A stretch of 64,000 nucleotides of DNA from Rostratula benghalensis (lineage: Eukaryota > Chordata > Aves > Charadriiformes > Rostratulidae). Position numbers and translations under genes: made by a program. The notes below the pieces were generated by a model. It saw nothing but the letters and a program-made list of their open reading frames with translations. It made no database searches and was not told the origin of the DNA. Location of the stretch: the NCBI GenBank assembly GCA_013399305.1, contig VXAI01000087.1:2145195-2209194 (forward strand), written 5' to 3'. Shown here one piece after another: positions 1 through 11,500 of this stretch. Numbering within the stretch: the stretch's first letter is position 1; each line of letters begins with the position of its first letter.

Positions 1-30
1 TAATAATAATAATAATATCATCATCATCAA
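1..30. repeat. (TAA)n/(ATC)n microsatellite
   Basis: The window opens inside a trinucleotide run: about five TAA units followed by about four ATC units. It is probably the end of a longer array lying before the window. Confidence 0.85.
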
Positions 31-2923
31 CCTTTAATTTGGGCTCTGAGAATAAAAAATGAAACATTTAAGTACTTTACTTTTTTCTCCTTTGATAGTT
101 TTCTCTTTTGTCTAAATAAGCTCTTTACAGGCAGCCTCAGAAAGGAGAAGTTGATGAGAAAATTTGCCCAACTCCTGGAAGTCTGGAATTGTTTTGCTGG
201 GATGGAAAGGTACTGTTCTTTATTTGCCCTTTCTATTCTCTGATTCAAGCGTGTGTATCATTCCCTGTAGTCCTAGCCTGGAGTTAAAGCTGGTTCTGAA
301 ATAGTGTGATTAGTGCATGCTGATATCTCCAGAAAATAGGTGCTATAATTTTGGTAGCTATCATATATGTTTCTTCCTCACTGAAAAGGTTATAAAAGAC
401 TGATGTATTTTAACTGCAACATATTACCTGTTTCTAGAAAACACACATGCATGCATACATAATTTCTTTTCCACATTTTTTTTTTTTTTTTTTTTGTCCA
501 GAAATAAGCAGTGTCAGTGTCTGGATGCTGGAGAAATGCAGAGCGAACATGTGACATTTGATTCACTCTAAGTTCTGCTGGCCAATTCCAGAGACACACT
601 CAGTAGCAGCCGTGTTATGGGACAACACAAGTACAACTGCACTGAAGTCCAAAGACTAGAAAAGGCCAAACTGAAAATGGCAACGGAGAAAACAACACTG
701 AGGCTTGGTTGAAGAAACTGCCTGACGTTATCCCTTTCAACAGGACTCACTGCATCCGTGCTACTCTGTAAATAGGACTCCAGCACTGGAAAGCAGGGTT
801 TACAAAGAGTGACATGAATTTTCTAGTATATTAAATGCCCCAGGAGCTTTTCCAAAAGTCAATGCTATTTGACTAAAGAAAATGTTTGATCTGAGTATAT
901 ATGCGAGGCTTCATATTACACAGACTATACTTCATGAACATTCAGGTCAATGTATAGACTACAAGCAAGGTTGGCTTCAGTTCTGATCCCTGTTCTTCTG
1001 TAAAGAGATTAACCATTTCTTTCCCATTTCTCAGTTTTCTTGTGTGTGGAGAGAGAAGCTCCACTACCTATGCTAGACAAACCATGTTAGAGGAAATTAC
1101 TATATAATAACTGGGAGTGGTTGGTCTTACACAAATTGCCATCAGAAAATTTAAATGATTTGATTATATATTCAGAATGTGTATCTATGAAAAATTACCT
1201 TTCAAAAAATGCAAAATAATGAATTTTATAAACAAACTTATAATCAGTGCAGACTCAATTTTGATGTAGGTTTTTTGTTGTTTGTTTGTTTGTGGGTTTT
1301 TTTTGGGGGGTTGGCTTTTTTTTTTTTTCAGAGCAGTGGTTTTATATCTCTCTCTATGTTGAACAGATATTTTTTAATGTCTGCAGAATTTCAAGAGAGT
1401 TTGAAGAATTTTTAGGTGAATACAGAATCATGCTGTTAAGTTTTATTATTTTGAGGGGAGTTCTTTTACCTATCCAGACAACTTTTAACAACAAAAGCAC
1501 TGAGGGGAATATTTTTGTGAAATATTATCTCCTTAGATCCTTAGGGCAGGGGTTGGAGGGGGTAACAAAGGATTCACCTCTGCTGAAAAATACTTAGTGG
1601 GCTGTCATTTATACCTGTGAGTCTTGAAATCATTTGACAGGACAGGCATGCTGGAGAAATTGTGTCCTGTATATAGATTATAGATATAGTCTCTGGGAGA
1701 GATACAGCCCTTGGGAACACACACCTTCTGAAAGGCATGTTTCTTGTGTGCATATTTTATAGTTTAGGTGTTTTGGGAACCTTGACTTTGTGGAGTGGAA
1801 AGATCCACATTATCTAACAGAAGGGGTGTCTGTGCACCTTTCCCATGAGGTATAAAAGAATCTAATGCCAGCGATTTTTCATTTGCTTCAAATCCTTCTA
1901 GATCCTGAATTCTAAATGTAAAGAAAGAATCCCTGTCTGTGCACTTCACTGACTGTGTCACAGTCTGTTGGTTTATGTTGTGTCAGATTATAGAGGCTGA
2001 TCTGCCCCTTACTGTTACAGAATCATAGGAAAGAATTGCTTCTGACTTATTCAAGAGAATAAGTTTATATCATAAAGCTGAAATAAATAAGAACATGATT
2101 GGAAACTAATGCAGTCATTTAAGACATAAGTAGTTTTGTCTTTTTTTCCCTAGCTGCAGCTCATCTAATGTCTCTAAATGATGCTGTGAGGAAAATGCTC
2201 TCTAGAGCCATCTAGATTTGGATTATTTAATAAGTTAGCAGGAAAGTTAAAAAAAAAAAGCTTGCTTTCTCTGAAAGGCATGATAACAGTATACATAGTT
2301 TCTTCGCTTTGTATATAAATGATTGAGTAGATTGGGAAGTCGTGAGCATGGGTGTCGATTAAGATAATAATTGTTCACAGAATATAGGAATTGCATTAGA
2401 AACTGGAGACAATCCTGCCTCTTTCTCTGCTCTTTTAGTGGGTGAACAAAGGATCTTTATTATCTCAGACACTCCACAGAGAAATATGCATGACTTTTCA
2501 AATAAGATGCTGGGTGGCCAATTGGCACAGCATTTTTGGATAATGTTTGTAAATGCTGTAAACTTGCAAGCATTTCTATGATTGCTCAAAGATTACAGGC
2601 GAGTTTAGAGCAAGGCTCCATTTAGAGATCGGAAAGGTTTCAAGCCAATATCTTTATAAGATGCAGTGAAAGAAAACTCAGAGAGGATATACAGTTTCAA
2701 AGGTTTTTTTCTATTCATGGCTAGTTGCCCTTCTGTGTCCTTTTCTTCTTTTTAAGGTGGATTTGGTCATGTTGCACCTACTGCTTTTTTTACTTTTCTT
2801 AGGTGAAACTAAAGACTTTTTCTCTCTCCTGGGGTGTTGTTCCAGGTAGCAGTATACCAGTTCTTTTTATTTTAAGGTCCAACAAGGCTCTTAACAGGGT
2901 CTGTTTCTGGGAGCTTTTCATGA
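31..2923. other. Unique AT-rich DNA, no gene seen
   Basis: I see no gene, RNA or recognisable transposon here. There is a poly-T tract at about 476-495 and a T/G-rich low-complexity stretch at about 1267-1329. Short open frames occur on both strands, but none has family-like sequence and several run through the homopolymers. The stretch may be intergenic or intronic. Confidence 0.6.
1267..1329. repeat. T/G-rich low-complexity tract
   Basis: Runs of T are broken by GTTTG units and a GGGGGG, ending in a 13-base T run before CAG. It resembles a polypyrimidine tract plus AG acceptor, but I see no exon after it. Confidence 0.75.
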
Positions 2924-3122
2924 GATCAGAGCTGGAAGGGACCTCTAGAGATCATTTCATACAACCCAACTCCCCTGCTAAAGCAGAGTTGCCCAGAGCA
3001 CTTCACTCAGGACTGCATCCAGGCAGGGCTTGAAGATTTCCAGAGAAAATTACTTCCTGTGTTCCAGTTTGTGCCCGTAGCCCCTTGTCCTGTCACTGGG
3101 AACCACTGAAAACACTTCGACT
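2924..3122 (-). mobile_element. CR1 LINE 3'-end fragment
   Basis: Read on the plus strand this is the reverse complement of an avian CR1 3' region: GAGCTGGAAGGGACCTCTAG, then GATCATTT.ATACAACCCAACTCCCCTGCTAAAGCAG, then the block around CCCCTTGTCCTGTCACTGGG at about 3081-3100. CR1 is a non-LTR retrotransposon whose copies are usually truncated at the 5' end, as here (about 200 bp). It has no coding capacity. The terminal TTCTATGATT-type repeats are missing or eroded. Confidence 0.9.
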
Positions 3123-6100
3123 ATCAAAGTTTAGTGACCTCCAAAATTATCTGATAATATATAATAGAATCTTTCTCTCAATGTGAAAACCTGTTGTATT
3201 CAGGATATCTGTACAGATTTACACTTCATTCTTTATACTTTTACCAAGAACCATTTTATTCAGTCATCTATTTGGAAAAGAAAAAACAAACAAACAAAAC
3301 CAAACCCAAAACAAAACAAAAAATACCCAACTACTATTTGTATTGCAGGGTTAGCTTATGTAATTAATGTATGCATTCATTCAAGTGAGAGAAAGAAAAA
3401 GAAGAATACGAAATGTTCAGTTAGATCTAGTGATTTTTACCTAGTGTAATTTGGCAGATTTCCATAGACTTCACTGGAATTATAATCTGTGCCAATGAGT
3501 TTAATAGCAGGTTCCCAGTAAACTTTGGTGAATTCGTTCACTTGGCTAGACATGAATTTCTGTGGATGAAGTTTAAAAAGACACCTTTTTATATTTTTCT
3601 TGAACATTTCTTTCATCATGGTAATTAGGATAATGGATCATGTCCCCACTACAATCTGTGAATCAGTGAGACAACTGTGCTCGTCTGTGGCGATGTGTAT
3701 CACAACCCTGAGGCAAAGCACATGAGAGCTGGGGAAGATTCTCAGGGAGAGCTGTCTCACAACATGCATTTCTACCTAAGGCAACTAATATCCTCTGAAA
3801 CCTATGAGTCTGTTTTACCAACTCTAACTCAATGGGAATTCCAATTGGGGTGTCCTTACTAAAGATGTCTCTGTTATAGACAACTTTAGAGACCACTGAT
3901 GTCTCCAATTAATAGCTCTGAAGGTGCAGGAAATTTGCTTTATGAATAATATGTACATATTCTTGGGGGTGGTTTTTTTGATCCCTCTGTGCTTGCACTG
4001 ATTACCACTGCTTCTTCCAATGACATTTCTTGTTGTGCTAGTCTGTGTTAATGATGACCATCGAGCTAATTTTCAGAGGATCATATTAGCACTAACCTTT
4101 GGCTCACCCATCTGTTCCTCACTTTATTGCTTCAAATGTCTCCTTTTTGGCTCATTGTTTAACTGGAATAGAGGTGAAATTCCTCCAAGCCCAGCAGGGC
4201 TTTGCTGGGCCATTTCTGCCTGCTGAAGGCTGCATAGTATGGTAATCTAAATCCTTTGCTCTTGTCATTGAGGTTTTTTTTAACACTGAATGTATTGCTG
4301 GATGTCAATGGCAAATACAACATCCACAGATGACAGTAGGCTTTCCTCTCAAAATAACAAAGGCACACGTCTCAGCTCCCATCTTCTGACATAGATTTGG
4401 AGCTCCTCTTGGGCCTCTTCTTGCCAGGTGACTGAATAGCTCCTAGTTTGTTAAGCTCCTGCCTTTATCTACTAAGCACAAATAGAGGAAAGCAAGGATA
4501 AGATGGAGAGTTCTGAAACTGTCTATTTTTTTGTAATGACATGGTACAGGTAAATTCTTAATGCAAGAATGCACATGGTCATACCAAATATCAGAATATT
4601 TTCAATGCAGTCATCCATAATTCTATGTACACTTATTGGTAAAGTCTTTAATAGCGCTAGACCTGTATAAACAGAAAAAACTACTAAATCTAGTGTATAT
4701 TCGGAATTTAGTCCTCTCCATAGTAGCACTCCCCACTTATTTTGGCTGGTAAAAATAGAGTGATTCTTTTTTCATTGTGATTTACTCCTGGATTTGTCTG
4801 ACACACATTATTTCAATAAAAAGTGTTCCTTTCTTATCTTTTCCCACTCCAAAAACAAATATACAAATGCAAAACAAAATAAAAAACAAACTTCAGAATA
4901 TAAGAACATAATAATAACATCATGCCAGATTTGTTGCTGCTGGGAAATTTTGTCCTCCAGATTGCCTTGCTTTCAGTTCACCATCATAAAATATATTTTT
5001 ATGTAATTTAAAACATATGTTTTAAAGTGTGTTCTGCAGCAAATGAAGAAAAATGTGAACAACTAAGCCATTAAAATTGCAGTATATTTTGCATACCTTA
5101 AATGTGGATACTAAGAAATGTTTTGAATTGCAATAATCTTATTCTTCTAAATTAAGTTTGGGTGTCATGCTAAACCTAGATGAGAGCTAAATGAAGGATC
5201 TTTACTTTCCAGTCCAGCAAGCTACAGTGAGGAACAAGGGAGGGGGCAGGGAGGCAACAAAATTGTCAAGTAGATGAATACAGCCTCTTAATATCAGCAG
5301 TAATGGAGAAACTGTTTGCCATCATGCAAATCTGTGCTTAGTGAGCAAAAAACCTTCTCCAAGGTTTTCCATCAATGTCAGATGTATACCTACACAGATT
5401 TAAAACAAGTAGCCTAGTGCAATATAAAAGTATTATATGTTTATTTCCTAAATGTTTTCTACTTAGCAGAATATTTTAGTGACTAATTTAGATACATATA
5501 TATGTGTATTTGCATTCTTACTAGATGATACAGAGTTTAGGTAAAGGAAGAGATATATATATATAAAATATTTGTTATATATTTGGTATGCCACTATCAA
5601 TGCCATGTAGAAAAAAAGAGGTAAACTCATATTTCTCTGTAAAGAACAGATGTGCTTTAGCTGACTATTTGCAAGTATAATAGGAAGCTGTGAGGTTGGG
5701 ACTTGAAAAATGGTTATGTTACTTACAGGAAACATATCAAAATGGAGAGACAGCTGGAAATTACAGTAGATGAGACACTGGAAAAATCCAGGAATCTCCT
5801 GCCAGAATCAGATACAGCAGTATTAGATCCAAATGGCTTTACTTGCCTTTTGTTCACATAGCTACCTGCATATGCATGTATTACACATATCTCTGAATTC
5901 AGTCTATATTACTAGCACGCTGGCAAAACAGGAGGTTTTTTTCTGCTGTAAGGACATTGACATCGAAATTCTTGTCCCCATCTGAGATTACATGCCTATT
6001 CTGTAAAAACCAGAAGAGCTGACAGGGGATGCTTAAGAGGAATGATGGCAAAAATCCTTTCAGACCATTCCATTCTACTTGTTGTATATGGTGACATTGA

Positions 6101-7407
6101 TGTATTTCCATAAAGAATTACATGATTCCTGCCATTTTGATATGTATGTGGTTCTAAACATTCTCTCCTCCATTTTTATATATACGATATCTTGAAAGTT
6201 GTTCAAATTCTTCCTACTTCTTGATAACTAATATTTAACTGTCTACCCTTTCCCACTTACTTCCCCCCAATCCCTTAATAATATGCGTGAAAATAAAAAT
6301 ATTCACCCAAAATACTGATAATAACTTTTTCAGTTCAAATAAGATGGGGATGGGATAAGACTCTTAGGAATTAAAGCTACAGCAATAAAATTTAACATTG
6401 TAGCTATCCCACTAAAATGAGCAAGGACAATCTTGGCCTTACTGAAGACATCCCACTGGGTATTTTCAATGTATTTTTGCAGGGTATCTGTTAGTGCAAA
6501 ATCAGAGAATTAGTTCCTATGAAACTGAGGACACAAATGGGTCTTCTCAATTGTCTGTCATCTGTTTTTGTTCTTGCTCATTAGATTTTCTTTGTGAACT
6601 GCCTGTTTTTCACTATGTCTCCTGATAACATATCACCTCTGGAAATACAGATTGATTCTAGAACTGAAACAAATCAGGATTTTATTAAATATAATTATAT
6701 GTCGAGAGAGCCATGAGGCACGAGTACATGTTATCTAACTTTTAAAGTGCAAATCTATTTTTCAGTGTATTAATCAGCTAAGAATATATGCAGGGAAGAT
6801 CCTTAGCTTATTTGCTCCCTGCGAGATAGAGATTTCAGATGGGGACACACAAAGGCTGGAAGAACTGTGATGTTATGAATATTTAGTGTAGTTCAGATTT
6901 GAGTGTCCACTGAGATAACAAATAGGTGGCCCAAAGAAATCAAGCAGTGCAAGAAAACCTCCAGAGAAGGTTTGGATTGTATTGGAACATATTGTCACAT
7001 TATTATTGCAGTGTTCTGGGCAAAAGAATAAGAGGAGTAAGTTTTGAGACAATTTGAGTGACTACATTCCTTCTATATCACACAAAAAATTCCTTGTCTC
7101 CCATCCTTTCTCTGCCTCCCTCATATTGCAAAACTGAGGTTTCTGGGGTTATTTCGGCTCCACTTCCTCATGTTGAGGGTTTTTTTTAAATTCAGGTTCT
7201 GACAGAATATAGCACTTTTATACACAAAATATAAACAGAGAAAAGTATTCTGGTTTTGCCTGGCATAAAATTAATGTTCTTCATAGTAGTTAGTATGGGG
7301 CTACATTTTGGATTTGTGCTGAATACAGTGTTGATAATAAAGGGTGAAAAATGCTTACACAGAGTCAAAGCCATTTTTGCTTCTCACACCACTTCACCAG
7401 TGAGTAA
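3123..7407. other. Unique AT-rich DNA, no gene seen
   Basis: No gene is recognisable. There is a (CAAA)n-like stretch at about 3281-3325 and TA-rich microsatellites near 5551-5583 and 6178-6186. Open frames of 60-90 codons occur on both strands without protein-like features. The segment 3670-3865 is mildly GC-richer and has overlapping open frames on both strands, but nothing in it resembles a known protein. Confidence 0.6.
3281..3325. repeat. (CAAA)n-like simple repeat
   Basis: An A-rich stretch with CAAA, CCAAA and ACAAA units, imperfect. Confidence 0.8.
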
Positions 7408-7813
7408 GTTGAGGGTGCACAAAATCTTGTGAGGGGACAGCTAGTTCAGCTGACCCCAGCTGACCAAAGGAATGTTCCATACCATGTGACACCATGCTCA
7501 GTACATAGAGGTGAGGGAAGGAGGAGGAAGGGGGAGACGTTTGAACTGACGGCTTTTGTATTCCCAAGTGATCACTATGTGTGATGGAGCCTCGTTTTCC
7601 TGGAGATGGCTGAACACCTGCCTGCCCATGGGAAGCAATGAATGAATTCCTTGCTTTGCTTTGCTTGTGTCCATGAATTGTGCTTTACTTATTAAACTGT
7701 CTTTATCTCAAGCCATGACTTTTCTCTCAGTTTTACTCTTCCTATTCTCCTCTGCATCCCACTGTGAGAAGAGTGTGTGCGGCTTAGGTGCTGGCTAGAC
7801 TTAAATTGTGACA
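7408..7813 (+). mobile_element. ERVL-type solo LTR, 5'-truncated
   Basis: This is an avian endogenous-retrovirus LTR in sense orientation. It runs in the order known for ERVL-type avian LTRs: a GGGGACAG.TAGTTCAGCTGACC block (from about 7432), CTGACCAAAGGAATGTTCCAT (about 7467-7487), a degenerate promoter block around GTGACACCATGCTCAG, and a U3/R body with GGAGATGGCTGAACACCTGC. The polyadenylation-type ATTAAA is at 7691-7696, and the 3' end is a GCTGG-TTAAA-TTGTGACA block ending in CA at 7813. The TATA box usual at 7500-7510 is eroded to GTACATAGAG, so promoter activity is unlikely. I see no internal retroviral genes or partner LTR nearby. The 5' end appears truncated, and the family name is not assigned. 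Confidence 0.85.
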
Positions 7814-7935
7814 AAAGGCTATTGGTATGAATGAAAAACACTTTACTTGATCAGTTGCTTAGTAATAATTAAGAGTTTCATTGTTTGCTTTCCTGCTATG
7901 CGGAGTTTTGAGGCAAGGAACTAAAATCTGACAAA

Positions 7936-8122
7936 CAAAGTGCTCTATAAACACTAATGAAGTCTTGGAACATGCCGTGAGCCAGGTAATTATTATTAGA
8001 CTAATTCTACAAGTGGGTAAACTGCATCACAGGAATTAAATTACTTGTGTGTCAAAGAATAATTCAATGGCAGAGCTTATTCCATTTCCACTTCTCTTAT
8101 GAGACAATGGTCTGCCCCTTAG
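7936..8122 (-). mobile_element. Ancient MIR/CORE-SINE-like fragment
   Basis: On the plus strand the order is AGTGCTCTATAAACACTAAT, GCCAGGTAATTATTATTA, CAAGTGGGTAAACTGCATCACAGG, TTAAATTACTTG, then CAATGGCAGAGC. This is the order of a reverse-complemented MIR element: tail with the next-base-size class, the 'gggaaactgaggcacag' block, the 'ttaagtgacttg' block, then 'tggcagagc'. MIRs are inactive SINEs shared by amniotes, so this copy must be very old. The match is by motif order, not alignment score. Confidence 0.6.
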
Positions 8123-9596
8123 CATCATCAGTTTTTAAGGAGTTTGGCTTTTAAAAATTGCCTCACTCAATGAGTACACCATTCTTTGTAAAGAATTGAA
8201 ATTATTAATATTTATATCAAGGCAGACAAGTCCTTGACCTAAAAGAAGGGAGTTACACAGTGATGTGGTTGCAGGCAGCAGAAGTGACATGGGAAAGAAA
8301 CAAAGAGGTGTTAATAGGAGAGAAAAGAAAATTTAACTCCCTGATTCCCTCTGGTAAATCTCCTTTCCCACCTTTTGTCCAGGGATCAAAAAATACAGAG
8401 GTATCACTATTCCTCAAAGGGGTAACTGTTGTTTCAGCAGAACTCTCGAGGTATTTTCTCATTACGTACCCTCTTCCAAAACAGCTGAAAAGTCATTATC
8501 AAGTAAACTCCAGGCAAAATAAGAGATTTGCATGCTAATATTTATTTGTCTGTACTGAAAGAATAGTATATGATCGTATTGGGAGTCACGGTAATGGTAT
8601 AGGAAGCATAGGACTAATATAGGAATAGTAAGAGAAGAACAGAAATAACATAGGAAGCACTTGGCAGTTGCAGTGGACAGTCTTCTCGTAGCAGTGTGCA
8701 GGGGCAGCTGTTAAATATGCCCCTCTAGCATATGCAAAACTCAATCTTTATTTGAGAAGTTATTGATCTTCTGAAATGTTAGATGCCTTTTTGGACAATG
8801 CACTGGGGGTTGGTGGGAAACAGTGGTATAAAGAATTTTATGAGGGTTCGTGGGCAGTGAAGGAACACCATGCGTATAAGGTATTATTCTCTCTGATTAT
8901 AGTATACATTGAACAATGATTTACTTATTTCCCAAAATCAATAGAAGCCAGATCCAAGCATGTGAGGTGCACAGTAATTCAAATTCTGATCCAGTCTTTT
9001 TTGTGTGAAGGCCACAATATTCTCTGACACATCGGGAAACAAACCAGGAGATCTCAGAAGATAAATGCCTAAGCCTCAGCAGTTTGATCCCAAGCTTTTC
9101 AGCTGAGACCATGACAAGCTGAAAGCCTCTGGGGGCATGACCCACAGGAGAACCTGTGCGGCATATTAATGAGTGGGTTAGACCTACATCACATAGCTTT
9201 CTTATAACTTTTTTACCTAGATACAGATTTGTATTTGTGATCCATTGATGCAGCTTTGATCCTCCAGAGAACGATAATGAACAAAAAACGAGGTTAGGAA
9301 AGAAATATTCATATAAAAACTTAGGAAGTATAGGGGTTTGGTTATGATGGACAGACACAGAGACTCAATGTCTAAAAGATACCACTCAGCATAATACGTT
9401 TTGGTTTTTTAAACACTTTGTATTTTTTAAATAAAAGTCTGCCCAATATCCTTCAATATTTCACACCGAGAGATGCCCACAAATACTCCAAACGATGACT
9501 ATAAAGAGTAAAGGAAGAAGCAGACAAAGACTTGGAAATCTGAAAGGGAAAATTCACTGATGAAATAGCAATGAAAGAGAGAGAACCCAGTTATCT
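8123..9596. other. No gene seen; one 145-codon frame
   Basis: Nothing here is recognisable as a gene. A minus-strand open frame at 8921-9358 (145 codons, beginning with GTG) has a hydrophobic C-terminus but no family motif. Imperfect ATAGGAAG-type repeats occur at about 8598-8660. Confidence 0.5.
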
Positions 9597-10190
9597 TGGG
9601 TTGAGAGACCTAGGACTAATTTTTCTTCTAATGCTGGGGAATACTGACCTTTTAGCAGACACTAGTGTCTGAATTAACGAAAATATTTACTCTATGGCCA
9701 GCCAGGCTCCTTGAGATTCAAGGTCTCAGTGTTTTCAAGCCTTGCCAGGTGCAGGGACAAGGAGGAGCAAGGCCTGGGTATTTGGCCCAACCTGGCCAAC
9801 AGGATTATTTCATACCATGAACGTCACATTCAATATAAATTAGAAAAATTTGCTGCATAGTTGGCTCTCCCTTGATGGTGGCAGTCCAGACAACTCCTTG
9901 CCCTGGTCCCGGACCCCTGAGGCCTTCCTTTCCTCCCGAAGCCATTGCACTCACAGTGTCTGACATTTGCTGTCCACTGCTGGGAGCACACATCTTCCTG
10001 CTGATATAAGTGGCTGAGTATAATTCTTGTATATCTTATATCAGTATCGGGATTAATACTGGTTCTTTAGTATTATTCTTAGTTATTTAGTCTTATTCGA
10101 GTAAATTTACATTTCAACCCCTGTGTTTCTTTACATTCCTTGATTCCCCTTTCCTGGGTGGGGAAGGGTCATAGTGTGACAGAATAATTG
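9597..10190 (+). mobile_element. ERVL-type LTR, copy A of an inverted pair
   Basis: This is a dispersed repeat with a second, inverted copy at 43512-44095. It has LTR architecture: GGTTGAGAGACCTAGGACTA at the start, then CTGGCCAACAGGATTATTTCATACC. An ACGTCA half-site (9821-9826) and a TATA box in CAATATAAAT (9831-9840) follow. The 3' portion holds TTTCAACCCCTGTG and CCCCTTTCCTGGGTGGGGAAG, which parallels the end of avian ERVL LTRs. The 29 bp at 9914-9942 are identical to the reverse complement of 43767-43795. No internal gag/pol/env sequence adjoins it, so it is a solo LTR or an LTR remnant. Ends are approximate: homology between the copies stops just after AATAATT at about 10190. Confidence 0.8.
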
Positions 10191-11424
10191 AACAACAATA
10201 AATAGTTATGCGTTTTCTCAAACCATAATACCAGTCAAACTTTCCTCTCAACTTAGCTAGAAAGGACCTTGTGAAGTCTGGCTCTAGCCTTTGTGTGCAC
10301 CAAATTAGTGTAGTAGCTGTGAGCACTACAGAAAAAGAATCAATACAGTTATGTGGATGTACTCGAGGAGACTGCTCTCTTGACTGCTTTTTTTACTGCT
10401 GAATGGAAGAATTTATATAGGATTCGTTTTCCAATAACTGACTTTAAATTATTGTTACCCCTGCTTAAAAATAACCCCAGAGGCAATTCAAAGTAGAGTG
10501 GGGGGCCATTTAGGAACAATAAACCTGAAATATTGAAATAATAGGAAAATGAAAAATTTCAGGGTTCATGAGATGCCAATACTCCACTCTTTTAAAAAGT
10601 AGATAACCTTGACTTTAAATGCTGAGGTGCATAATGCATGATTATGTATTAAAATCCCCATTTGACCTTCTATGTGAACACCCCTGTAAGAAAAGACATT
10701 ATTATAGGGATTGAAAACATACAGTGAAACAATTTTCCATTAAAAAATGCAGTCTTACTCACACTAGAATGTTTGGTGAAATAAGGCAACTTCACAAAAA
10801 AATTGGATGTGAAAAAGGTAAAACAAAATAGCATTCAGCTTTTTAGTGATAATCAAGTATACAATTTTTATAAGTTGTGATTATTATTTCGTATTCATCC
10901 ATGTATGCACTCTTACAGTGATGCTATATTTATAAAACATTTAGATTCATGTATTACAATTTTTGTAGTTTACTGGTGTAGATTGTTTTTTAAATATATT
11001 ATCTTATTTGATTTAGGGTGCAAAAATTTATAATTTAAAATATTTACACTTTCAATACCAACAGGCCAATCAAAGCATAATGATTCAGCCTTGGTATTTC
11101 AGAAAATGCTATGTATTTTTCTATGCTTCTTTTTCTTTCTTGTCTGACAGTGCCTTTATTTTTCTCTCTGCCTTCTCATGATACGTTTATTTTTATCTTT
11201 ATTTCCAAGACTATGCTTGAAGTGGCTCAACTCTTAAAGGCTCTTTGCAACAAGTTGTGCTCCAATCTGCCGCTGCTTCACCTCCAAGCAGCTTCATTAC
11301 TAATGAAGCTTGACATCTTACAAGTAGATCTCTGTCTTGCCTGCTCACATTTGTACCCCTTGTTTGGCTGTAACTTTACATTCTCCAGCCCTGTCCCTAG
11401 AAACATTTATTATTATGGAACAGA
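10191..11424. other. AT-rich DNA, nothing recognised
   Basis: Very AT-rich with long runs of short A/T words. No gene or repeat family is recognised. Confidence 0.55.
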
Positions 11425-11500
11425 GAATTTCAGAGTTGGGAGGGTCCTCTAGAGATCATCTAGCCCAACTTCACTGTCAAAGCAGGATTGACAAGAGCAC
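11425..11500 (-). mobile_element. CR1 LINE 3' tail, short
   Basis: The plus strand reads AGAATTTCAGAGTTGGGAGG, TCCTCTAGAGATCATCTAGC, CCAACTTCACTGTCAAAGCAGGATTGACAAGAGCAC. This is a reverse-complemented CR1 3' terminus of about 75 bp, cut off abruptly. It is non-coding. Confidence 0.85.

Noticed and set aside
390..599. Minus-strand 69-codon frame with a KKKKKK run
   Set aside because: The lysines come from the poly-T tract at 476-495; no other protein-like feature.
1286..1597. Plus-strand 103-codon frame
   Set aside because: Runs through a T/G low-complexity tract and continues without any motif.
7408..10190. A complete provirus bounded by the two LTRs at 7.4 and 9.6 kb
   Set aside because: The two LTRs belong to different families and the sequence between them has no gag, pol or env resemblance.
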